A stretch of 64,000 nt of DNA from an uncultured Christensenella sp. (lineage in GTDB: Bacteria > Bacillota > Clostridia > Christensenellales > Pumilibacteraceae): contig CAJTND010000002.1 in the NCBI GenBank assembly GCA_910577995.1, positions 256,199 to 320,198 on the forward strand. Direction: 5' to 3'. Position 1 is the stretch's first letter. The number at the start of each line of letters is the position of its first letter. The notes beneath the pieces are model-generated. The model searched no databases. It worked only from the letters and a program-made list of their open reading frames with translations, and was not told the origin of the DNA. Below are positions 39,128-47,900 of the stretch, in pieces. Position numbers and translations under genes: made by a program.

Positions 39128-39398
39128 GACAACGGCGAGCGACAGTGCTAAACTTATCTTAATCGAATATCTCCGTATGGCGGACAAGTAGCCGCGCATC
39201 GACATTCCAGAGAGCAAGGGTAGCTGTGAGCCTTGTATGCCGAGCGTCAAGCGAAACCACCGCTTAGGGGAACGGCTTGACGTTTTCAAGCGAAACAAGG
39301 CTCATGCGCATTAGTTGCGCCGAGCGAATTAAGGTGGAACCACGGTCAACTATCGTCCTTAAACAGATAAGGACGATTATTTATTTTTCGGAGGACTT
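39128..39398 (+). promoter_or_regulatory. T-box riboswitch controlling thrS
   Basis: Leader between the DedA gene and thrS. The T-box core AAGGTGGAACCACGG is at 39331-39345, preceded by an AGAGAGC stem-I element near 39210 and followed by the terminator ATCGTCCTTA / TAAGGACGAT (39352-39377) with a T-rich tail. It senses uncharged tRNA-Thr and lets transcription into thrS continue. The exact specifier codon was not worked out. Confidence 0.9.
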
Positions 39399-41333
39399 AT
39401 GAACGTAACATTGAAAGACGGAAGCGTTATCGAAGCGGCAGCGGGCTCGACCCCTGCCGACATAGCCAAGAGCATCAGCGAGGGGCTGTACCGCAACGCG
39501 CTCGTCGCGAAAGTAAACGGCGAGCTTGTCGATCTTACAAGACCTATCGACGGCGATTGCACGCTCGAGATACTGACTTACCGCGACGAGGAGGGCAAGC
39601 GCGCTTACCGTCATACTGCCGCGCACATACTCGCCCAGGCTATAAAAAACGTATATCCCGCCGCTCAGCTTGCGATAGGGCCTGCGACCAACGTCGGGTT
39701 TTATTACGACGTCGACCTGCCGTTCTCGGTGACTATGGACGAGCTCGCCGCCGTCGAGAACGAAATGAACGAGATAATCGCGGCGGACCTGCCTATAGAG
39801 CGAAAGGTCGTTACGCGCAAAGCCGCCATGTCGCAAATGCAGGGCTTTAACGAAGTGTATAAGATGCAGCTTATCGAGGAACTGCCGAAGCGCTCGCAAA
39901 TAACGCTGTATAAGCAGGGGAACTTCCTCGATCTTTGCCGCGGTCCGCATCTTACGAGCACGGGCAAGGTCAAGCATATCAAGCTGACACAGCTCGCCGG
40001 CGCGTACTGGAAGGGCGACGAGCACAATAAGATGCTCACGCGCATTTACGGTGTGGCGTTCGAGAAGAAGTCTGAGCTTGACGAGTACCTGCAAAAGCTC
40101 GAGGAAGCGAAAAAGCGCGATCATAACAAGCTCGGGCGAGATATGGGGCTCTTTATGACCGAGGAGCGCATAGGGCAGGGCTTGCCGCTGTTCATGCCAA
40201 AGGGCGCAAAGATGATGCAGACGATGCAGCGTTTCATCGAGGACGAGGAAGAACGCCGCGGCTATATGCTTACAAAAACGCCGTACATGGCAAAGAGCGA
40301 TCTTTACAAGCTGAGCGGTCATTGGGATCATTACCGCGACAAAATGTTTATAATCGGCGACGAGGTGATGGACGACGAGGTGCTCGCGCTCCGTCCGATG
40401 ACGTGCCCGTTCCAATATATGATCTACAAAAACGGGCTAAAAAGCTATCGCGATCTGCCGTGCAGGTATACCGAAACGAGCACGCTTTTCCGCAAAGAAG
40501 CGAGCGGCGAGATGCACGGGCTTATAAGGATACGCCAATTCACGCTTGCCGACGCGCATATAATCTGCACGCCCGAGCAGCTCGAGGACGAGTTCAAAAA
40601 CGTGCTCGATCTCTGCACTTATGTTTTGGATACTCTCGGCTTCCGCGAGGACGTCACGTTCCGTTTCTCGCGCTGGGATCCGAAGGACAAGGATAAATAT
40701 ATTTACGAGCCCAAGATGTGGAAGTCCGCCGAGGATCAGATGAAACGCATACTCGACGACCTCGGCGTAGAATATACGGAGGCGGAGGGCGAGGCGGCGT
40801 TCTACGGTCCGAAGCTCGATATCCAGACCAAGAACGTTTACGGCAAAGAGGATACGCTTATTACTTTGCAGGTCGATATGTTCCTCGCGGAAAAATTCGA
40901 TATGACTTACGTCGACGAAAACGGCGAAAAGAAAACGCCCTATATCATTCACCGCAGTTCGATAGGCTGCTACGAACGCACGCTCGCTATGCTGATAGAA
41001 AAGTACGGCGGAGCTTTCCCGCTGTGGCTCTCGCCCGAGCAGGTGCGCGTGCTGTCGCTTACCGGTCGCACGGCCGACAAGGCGAAGGAACTCGAGCTTG
41101 CGCTAAAAGCAAGAGGCATACTCGCTACGAGCGACAACCGCAACGAGAAGATCGGTTACAAGATACGCGAAGCGCAGATGGATAAAGTGCCGTATATGCT
41201 CATCCTCGGCGACAAAGAAGCGGAAAGCGGCAATGTTTCCGTCCGCCATCGCAACGACGACCTCGGGCAGATGAGTTTCGACGCGCTGGTCGAACTGCTC
41301 CGTAACGAGATTGATACCAAAGCGATAAAATAA
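39399..41333 (+). CDS. thrS: Threonyl-tRNA synthetase
   Basis: 644 residues. TGS domain (1-62), editing domain with HTAAHILAQA (about 70-75), and class II catalytic core: motif 2 around RYTETSTLFRKEASGEMHGL, zinc ligands in LRPMTCPFQYMIY, and motif 3 in HRSSIGCYERTLAMLIEKYG. C-terminal anticodon-binding domain to the end. GGAGG six bases before ATG 39399. Complete and normal length; regulated by the T-box leader. Confidence 0.97.
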   Translation: MNVTLKDGSVIEAAAGSTPADIAKSISEGLYRNALVAKVNGELVDLTRPIDGDCTLEILTYRDEEGKRAYRHTAAHILAQAIKNVYPAAQLAIGPATNVGFYYDVDLPFSVTMDELAAVENEMNEIIAADLPIERKVVTRKAAMSQMQGFNEVYKMQLIEELPKRSQITLYKQGNFLDLCRGPHLTSTGKVKHIKLTQLAGAYWKGDEHNKMLTRIYGVAFEKKSELDEYLQKLEEAKKRDHNKLGRDMGLFMTEERIGQGLPLFMPKGAKMMQTMQRFIEDEEERRGYMLTKTPYMAKSDLYKLSGHWDHYRDKMFIIGDEVMDDEVLALRPMTCPFQYMIYKNGLKSYRDLPCRYTETSTLFRKEASGEMHGLIRIRQFTLADAHIICTPEQLEDEFKNVLDLCTYVLDTLGFREDVTFRFSRWDPKDKDKYIYEPKMWKSAEDQMKRILDDLGVEYTEAEGEAAFYGPKLDIQTKNVYGKEDTLITLQVDMFLAEKFDMTYVDENGEKKTPYIIHRSSIGCYERTLAMLIEKYGGAFPLWLSPEQVRVLSLTGRTADKAKELELALKARGILATSDNRNEKIGYKIREAQMDKVPYMLILGDKEAESGNVSVRHRNDDLGQMSFDALVELLRNEIDTKAIK

Positions 41334-41362
41334 ATGACGCGATAAATAAAAGCGGGCTTTTT

Positions 41363-41408
41363 TGAAATGCACCCCAAAAGTTAGACAAACTTTTGGAGGT
41401 GCATTTCA
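41363..41408. mobile_element. Miniature inverted-repeat element resembling fused IS3/IS150-type ends
   Basis: 46-bp near-palindrome, arms TGAAATGCACC/CCAAAAGTT and AACTTTTGG/AGGTGCATTTCA, with a short centre. The outer CCCCAAAAGTTAGAC is like the ends of IS3/IS150-family elements. GCGGGCT occurs on both sides (41352-41358 and 41411-41417), a possible 7-bp target duplication. It lies between convergent genes and can also act as a terminator. Confidence 0.5.
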
Positions 41409-41433
41409 TTGCGGGCTCGCTTTTTGATTATAG

Positions 41434-41895
41434 TCATTTGCATTTTTTGAGTAGGGCGGCGGTGCGTCTCAGCTCAGTCGCGTTGACTCGGACGGCGCGT
41501 TTATGATTGACGTCGGTCAGATACATAAAGACCGTGCCGAGAAAGGCGATGATGTATTTGAGATCGCCTCGCGGTTTCATGCGTACGCGCCGACCGTCCG
41601 ACGACGGCGGAGCATATACGTCGTTATAAGTTTGGAAAACATGCCGCGGCAGTTTGCGGAGCGCGTTTTCCAAGCCGCTTACAAGGCTGTTATAGGACAC
41701 TCCGTCGCAGTCGGCTATAAGGTAAAGTATATCGGCGACGGTAAGCGACGTGCCGTGAGAAAAAGCGACTATCGCATTGCGGAGCTGTCGGTATTGCGCC
41801 GACGACGTATCGAATCCGTACCGCGCTAAAAACAGATCGGCGAGCATGTTCAGTTCGACGTCGTTTATCAGTACGTCTATTTTGTCGGGGCGCAT
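41434..41895 (-). CDS. Unknown protein paired with tyrosine recombinase, 153 residues
   Basis: Helical protein with DVELNMLADLFLARYGFDTS and a basic C-terminal part. Starts at 41895, where it overlaps the recombinase stop by one base, so the two are translationally coupled. No family recognised; a regulator or partner of the recombinase is possible. Confidence 0.55.
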   Translation of the reverse strand: MRPDKIDVLINDVELNMLADLFLARYGFDTSSAQYRQLRNAIVAFSHGTSLTVADILYLIADCDGVSYNSLVSGLENALRKLPRHVFQTYNDVYAPPSSDGRRVRMKPRGDLKYIIAFLGTVFMYLTDVNHKRAVRVNATELRRTAALLKKCK

Positions 41896-42968
41896 TATTC
41901 GTCGTCCTTGTCACGGTCGCGCAGCTTCACTTTGTCTACGACATCGCGGCGGATATCCTCGCTCATGGCGGCGTAATGCTTGCGCGTCGTGTTTACGTCC
42001 TTGTGTCCGAGCACGTCAGCGACGACGAAGATATCGTGCGTTTCGCGATAGAGGTTAGTGCCGTAGGTACTGCGTAATTTGTGCGGCGTTATCTTTTTGA
42101 ACGGCGTTATCGCTTTCGCGTATTTTTTGACCATAAGCTCGACGGCGCGCGGGGTCATGCGTCCGCCCTTGCTCGAAACGAATAGCGCGTTCTTGTCGTA
42201 GATCCTCGCGCCGAACGGCGTTTTTTCCTGTATCTGCGCTTCGAGCCATTCGAGATACCGCCGAAGCGCGTCCGCGACTTCCTCGGAAAAGTAGAGTACG
42301 GCGGTATTGCCGCCCTTGCGCGTAACTACAAAGCTGTTGTCGTCGAAATTTATATCCTTGCGATCGAGCCCGACGCATTCGCTTATACGTATGCCCGTGC
42401 CGAGAAACAGCGACAGCATCGCCTCGTCGCGGATTGCCGTGGTCTTGTGGAAAGATCTTTGTCTGCCTTCGAGGTTTTTTCCGCTCTCCGCCTCGTCGAG
42501 TATGTCGACGACTTCGTTTACGTCAAGTCGGATTATCGGCTTTAAGTGCGTTTTCGGTGTGTCGACCTTGGTCATGACGTCGTTCGTCAGACGTTCTTTT
42601 TTGTAGAAGTATTTGAACATGGCGCGCAGGCTCGATACCTTGCGCTCTTTTGCGCGTTCCTTGCAGGCATAGCGCTTGCCGTCGACGGTGTACGACGACA
42701 GCCAGTCGATAAACGTTTCGACGTCCGTCGGAGTGACGCTTGCGATGTCGGATAGTTGAAGCTCGACTAACTGTTTGTCCTTGAATTTCTTTCGCGTCAG
42801 ATAGACGCAAAAAACCCGGATATCGCGTAGATATCCGAGCCTTGTCAGCGGCATTGTCCGCATAGATATTCCGACATTGAACTCGCGTGCGAAGTCGGGC
42901 AGGGTGTCGAGTATCGCGTCTATCGCGGCGAGCGTTTTATCGTTTCTTTCGTCGAAGTAGGAACTCAC
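41895..42968 (-). CDS. Tyrosine recombinase (XerC/XerD-like)
   Basis: 357 residues. N-terminal core-binding domain, then the catalytic domain: first Arg in LGTGIRISECVGL, Lys in TRKGGNTAVLYF, HKLRSTYGTNLYRE with His and Arg, and VLGHKDVNTTRKHYAA with His and the nucleophilic Tyr. Either the host Xer or an integrase. Composition is host-like and it sits nearly 10 kb from the prophage end, so it is probably not the prophage integrase. It belongs to a three-gene minus-strand group with the PadR-like gene. Confidence 0.85.
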   Translation of the reverse strand: MSSYFDERNDKTLAAIDAILDTLPDFAREFNVGISMRTMPLTRLGYLRDIRVFCVYLTRKKFKDKQLVELQLSDIASVTPTDVETFIDWLSSYTVDGKRYACKERAKERKVSSLRAMFKYFYKKERLTNDVMTKVDTPKTHLKPIIRLDVNEVVDILDEAESGKNLEGRQRSFHKTTAIRDEAMLSLFLGTGIRISECVGLDRKDINFDDNSFVVTRKGGNTAVLYFSEEVADALRRYLEWLEAQIQEKTPFGARIYDKNALFVSSKGGRMTPRAVELMVKKYAKAITPFKKITPHKLRSTYGTNLYRETHDIFVVADVLGHKDVNTTRKHYAAMSEDIRRDVVDKVKLRDRDKDDE

Positions 42969-42975
42969 TTGCGTA

Positions 42976-44613
42976 TCATTCCACGGCGTAACGTTCCGAT
43001 TTGAGCAGCGTCATGAAAATCGCTTCGCTGATCGGGATGAATATCGCATAGGCGAGCGGGAGTGCGAGCGAGGGAATGTATGCGGCGGAGAAGCCGACCG
43101 GCATGCCCCAAATTAGGTTGAAGCAGTATATGACTACGGCGACCTGCACCATGATGACGAACCGTATCGCCATTGAGAATCGGAAATTCACATTGATGCG
43201 TTTTTTCTTATCGGGATCGGACGCGAATATTATCACCGCCGTGATAAACATGATTATAGGCAACAGTCCCGCGGCGATATACAGCGCGTAATCGTAGCGC
43301 ATGCGCATGCCTAGCCCGACATAGAAGGTGAGGAAAGTCGTCAGTCCGATGAGGAACATCACCGCGCACATCGCGGTGTAGTGCGTCATCATAAGCTTGT
43401 TGGAATAGAAATAGTATTTGTGCGTATATACCCGCGCGGAATCGTTGTGATTGCGTACCGAAACGCGGTTGCCGAGTTCTTCCACGGACTGGACCACGTT
43501 TTCAAACTTGCGGATCTCTATGCGGTCGCCGACCGTTTCTTCGGCGGCGGCTTGTTCCGCGCGTTCCTCGACGCGACTGCCTGCGGCGGCTTCGCAACGC
43601 TCGACGAGATCGCCGAGTATCTCTTTGTATTCGCGGCGCGCGGGGCTTTCTCCGCCGATAGCCTCGACGGTGAGCACGGGCGCGGCAGAAGGCTGAGCTA
43701 TGATAGGCGCGGCGGGTTGTTGCTGTACGCGCGGAGGCGTCGGCTGAGCGACCGTCGGCTGAAGCTCGGCGGCTTTCTTTTCGATATGTTCGGGCGTGTA
43801 TTCGTAAACCGATCTGTCGGCTGCGGCGGAATAGCTGCCGCCGTTGCCGTAAGCCTGCTCGCGTATGTGATGCATGAGCTCGTGCGGATCGGCGGCGCTC
43901 GTCACCTTTTTCTCCGTCGGCTGCTCGGTTTGTTCCTGATTTTGTACGGGCGAGGCGGATCGTTCGTCCGCAATATCGTCATAGATCTCGTTCGCGCCGT
44001 AATCTATGGTCGCGTCGGCGGGATCGAAAAAGCTCTGCTGAACGAACTCGTCGTAGTAGGCGTTGTCCTCTACTTCGGGCTCGGCTTGGATTTCCTCAGT
44101 GGCGGCGGGCGAGAGCGTAGCCGGCTCGTCGACCGCGGCGACGGGTTCGGGAACTGCGGAGCTCGACTCGGAAACAACTTCGGTCGGTTCGGCGCGCTTT
44201 GTTTTGGGACGCGGACGGGAACGGCGCTTGGGTACGTCGTAAGACTCGTCCTCCACGTCGGAAAAACTGTCGATAGGCAGGATGGTATCGCCGTCGGTTA
44301 TAAGACTGCCGAACAAATCGCGCGTGCGCTCGAACTCGTTTTTGTACGTGACGAAGACTTCGCGTCCGCTGTCGGTAAGCGTGTAATACTTGCGCTTGCC
44401 GCCGTTTGATTCGGACGCATCCCAATACGACGAAATGAAGCCCTGTTTTTCGAGCCGTTTCAGACACGCATAAAGTGTGGGCTGCTTGATTAGCGAGCCG
44501 CCGCTTTTCGCATTTATCGCTTTTATCATGTCGTAGCCGTACCGATCGCCGTCGTACAATACTCTGAGTATCACGGTGTCGACGTTGCCGCGAATGAGAT
44601 CGCTGTCCGCCAT
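42976..44613 (-). CDS. PadR-type regulator fused to a C-terminal four-helix membrane domain
   Basis: 545 residues. Residues 1-100 are a PadR winged helix (VDTVILRVLYDGDRYGYDMI, then SLIKQPTLYACLKRLEKQGF and KYYTLTDSGREV). Residues 110-400 are low-complexity, rich in Glu, Pro, Ala and Gln. The last 130 residues have four membrane segments (for example YTAMCAVMFLIGLTTFLTFY, LYIAAGLLPIIMFITAVIIF). Most PadR proteins are soluble and about 110-180 residues, so a membrane-tethered regulator is unusual. Divergent from the giant surface-protein gene. Confidence 0.8.
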   Translation of the reverse strand: MADSDLIRGNVDTVILRVLYDGDRYGYDMIKAINAKSGGSLIKQPTLYACLKRLEKQGFISSYWDASESNGGKRKYYTLTDSGREVFVTYKNEFERTRDLFGSLITDGDTILPIDSFSDVEDESYDVPKRRSRPRPKTKRAEPTEVVSESSSAVPEPVAAVDEPATLSPAATEEIQAEPEVEDNAYYDEFVQQSFFDPADATIDYGANEIYDDIADERSASPVQNQEQTEQPTEKKVTSAADPHELMHHIREQAYGNGGSYSAAADRSVYEYTPEHIEKKAAELQPTVAQPTPPRVQQQPAAPIIAQPSAAPVLTVEAIGGESPARREYKEILGDLVERCEAAAGSRVEERAEQAAAEETVGDRIEIRKFENVVQSVEELGNRVSVRNHNDSARVYTHKYYFYSNKLMMTHYTAMCAVMFLIGLTTFLTFYVGLGMRMRYDYALYIAAGLLPIIMFITAVIIFASDPDKKKRINVNFRFSMAIRFVIMVQVAVVIYCFNLIWGMPVGFSAAYIPSLALPLAYAIFIPISEAIFMTLLKSERYAVE

Positions 44614-44653
44614 TGGTCACCTCGTCGCTGTTTGCGCAGTAAAGCGCATATAC

Positions 44654-44682
44654 AGTATAATATATAATTCGTTCGCTGTCAA
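44654..44682 (-). promoter_or_regulatory. Promoter of the PadR-fusion gene
   Basis: On the minus strand: TTGACA (44677-44682), 17-bp spacer, TATACT (44654-44659). Followed by a small IR TGCGC / GCGCA and GAGGTGA before the ATG. Confidence 0.8.
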
Positions 44683-44884
44683 TGTTTTTTGCGGTTTTTA
44701 TGCGCAAATATAGTATCCGGCGCATCCATGCGCAGTCGGCTTTTGTCGATTTTTCGGTTTTAAGCAAGCGTACGGCGCGCGTTATAGGGCGGTATGGAGC
44801 GCGCGCCGTTTGCTCGCATATCTTATATATTAGATATACGGCGCGATTTGTACTATCCGTCAAGCGAAAATTGCGGAAAAACTC

Positions 44885-44913
44885 TTGACAAAATATGAAC
44901 AAAGTGTTAACAT
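44885..44913 (+). promoter_or_regulatory. Promoter of the giant surface-protein gene
   Basis: TTGACA (44885-44890), 17-bp spacer, weak -10 TAACAT (44908-44913). The spacer and -10 lie in the first copy of a 22-bp direct repeat, so a protein bound there could control it. Confidence 0.6.
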
Positions 44914-44953
44914 TATGATGTATATGCATACAAATATGAACAAATTGTGAACA
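44891..44953. repeat. Two 22-bp direct repeats, candidate operators
   Basis: Copies at 44891-44912 and 44932-44953, matching at 20 of 22 positions (shared AATATGAACAAA...TGT.AACA), 41 bp apart, about four helical turns. They flank the transcription start of the giant gene. The rest of the 366-bp intergenic region shows no other gene. Confidence 0.65.
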
Positions 44954-44979
44954 AAATCTAAATATCGCGAGGTGACGGT

Positions 44980-47900
44980 ATGAAGAAAAAATCGAATAAC
45001 GAAAAAACGCAGTTGGGGACGGCTAAGAAGTTCCTTATTTTTGCGATAAGTATAATAGTCGCGGCGGCGCTCGTCGTGACGGGTATCTTATGCTTCGATC
45101 CGTCGAGAAGGTCCCCGTCGGAGGGAGTGGAAAACGGCGGAGTGGTAACCTCTGCGGTCACGACGTTCGATGCTAAGTCCAAATGGGGCAGAACGGTCGA
45201 TTTGGCGACTAACGTACAAAACGGTACCGTTAAAAAAGGCGATATTGTCAACTTTTCTTTTATAGCGCAGGGCGTGGCGACGGGTCCTAGCGGTGCAGTC
45301 AGTAATAACGGTTTTTGGCCCTGGACTAATGGCGAATATCAAGTAAAACTCCCGAGAGGAACATTCAAAATAGAGGTCTGGGGTGCCCAGGGAGGTGGAA
45401 GAACCGCTGTCGATGCTTACGGCGGAGGCGGATACGGCGGATATTCTTCCGCAACGTTAACATTGACCGAAGCTGCGTATTTTTATATAAATGTTGGTGG
45501 TGCCGGAGAAAAAGGCAGCGCTTATCGATGTGCTGCCCGCGGTTTTGGTTATGGCGGCGGCGGTTATAACGGCGGCGGTGATGTTTTAGCCGGAGGCGGT
45601 TCGATTCCTATCGCCGGGACGGGCGGCGGCGGCGGCGGCGCTACTCATATCGCAACTATGTCGGGATTGCTCAATAGTGCAGGAATAAAAAATTCGCCTA
45701 ATTCCGTATTGCTTGTTGCCGGTGGCGGCGGAGGCAATCACCATGATGCGATTCCGTATACCGGTAATGCCGGCGGTAACTATGGAGCAAACTCGGTTCA
45801 TATAAATGTTGGATATACTACCTTGGTATATGGTCAAGGCGGAACTCAGACCGCAGGCGGTGCGATTTCTGCAGGGGATAATGGCGGAAACGGTGATACG
45901 ACCACGTCTGCAACTGCCGGTAGCTTTGGTCAAGGCGGTCGTGGCGGAAGCTGGGGCAACGGCGGCGGCGGTGGCGGCGGCGGTTGGTACGGAGGCAGCG
46001 GCGGTTATATACAGGGCGGCGGCGGCGGATCGGGACATATTGGTACTGATTCTCGTTTAAGCAACGGTAAAATGATCGCCGGAGGATCGAGTAATGCGAA
46101 TCCGCTTGCTTATGATGACAAAAACGCCCCGCCGACATTCAGTACCTCTATACCTAATCCAACCGGTAGCGGAAATATTAAGGGACAAATAGGCAATGGC
46201 TTTGCTAAGATAACAATGGTAAATGTTAATGAGCCGCCTACTCAAAAAACATTTACGAAAAACGATTTGGTTCTCGGAACTACGTCGGCTTTTACATTGC
46301 ATTCTTATGATATTGCTACCGATCTTGATTCTTCTAATGTTAATGATACTTACTTCTATCAAGATAACAGTAATATGGAGCTGTCTAAGTGCACAAACTC
46401 CAAACTTTATTTGGACAGCGCTTGTACCGTAACCGCAAATGATTACGTCGACTATAATTTTGCGGCAGACGGGAAAACACTGAATATAACTAAAATCAGG
46501 AAATTGCCCCGTGCGGACGCCGTTAACGGTGTTACGGGACTGAGTAATAACACATTAAAACTTTACGTTAGGATAAGAGATAATTTTACTAACAATGTCG
46601 CTAACTGTGCCTACGGCGTTTATAATTTTACTCTAAATTACAAGTTACAAACGATAGGGCATGGACGCGGAACTGTTCCCGTAGATTCAAATAATAAAAT
46701 CGAATATGAATTCGGTGATAAAGTTGTATCGGGAGCAACAAGCTTCGAGATAAACTTCAAACAGCCGGATAAAGCATTGCATGCCGAAGACGAAAATCAA
46801 ATATCGATCAATGCGGCATCGCTTTTGACAAATTACGATCCAAACTATTATCAAGTCTTGATATTGCCGGATAATCCGGCAGGCAAGCCGTATGAATATA
46901 TTTACCCTTCGGGGGCACAGGAGAACTTTTACAGTTATTCGAGTTCAACGGGAAGCTATACTGCAAGAGTAGGGTATAAAAATGTTATAATTAAGTGGAA
47001 AAGCAAAAATAACGATGCTCATACCATATCTTGGACATTATATGTAGTAGAAAAAAACTCTTTCAAAAATTTGAACCGTGAGCCGGTCGGGATAACTTAT
47101 ACCAACGGACAGACGCTCAAAATAAATATCAAGATAGACAATACGCGGCCTATCCTCAGCAAAGCGGGCACTGCCGATAATACGGTGGTGACGCTCGGCG
47201 TGGGTGCGACAAAGACGGTCGATCTTAAAAAGCTGCTGACAGATGCGGACGAAACCATCACCGACACGACGCACGTTATCAAAGAGGTTATCGTGCCCGA
47301 TCATGAGTTCGTCCAACTCGATAAGTACGGCAATATCGCTTCCGTCGACGGCGCGGCAGGCGCGGCGGCGGGCAAGTCGTATTATAATGTTTCCGATGCG
47401 AACATCCTGTTCACCAATGTGATGAACAGCGCAATGACTAATATCGCGACGGGATTCAGTCCCAAGATAGCGTCGACGACCGCCGATCCCGAGGCGTTCG
47501 TTATGTACAGCTTCGACAAAATGACGCTCACGCTCACGGGCTTGCGATCGAGCTATTCTCAATACTCGACGACGCGCGAGGGCAAAGCGGCTTATACCCT
47601 CGGCGATACCATCACGCCCGACTCGTCGACCGAGCCTTCGTCGGTAGTCAATCCCGGGCATTTCTATCTGCTCGTCCGTATCGAGGACACCAACGATCCG
47701 AGCGACCTCGGTATTTGGCGTCCCGTAGCGATAACGGTCGGCGACAACACGCTTAAACCCGTATCGACGGGCGACGCGACGCACGGCTCGAGCGGTCAAA
47801 CGCAAATGTCGGCGCTTCCGACGGCGGACGGCGAAGTCGGCGACGAGTTCTACTTCTCGCCGATGGGACTTAACATCGGCACTGCGTCGATAGCCGTAGG

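Noticed and set aside
41895..42968. Tyrosine recombinase as integrase of this prophage
   Set aside because: It lies almost 10 kb inside host DNA past tgt, ruvC, tRNA-Trp and thrS, and has host-like composition.
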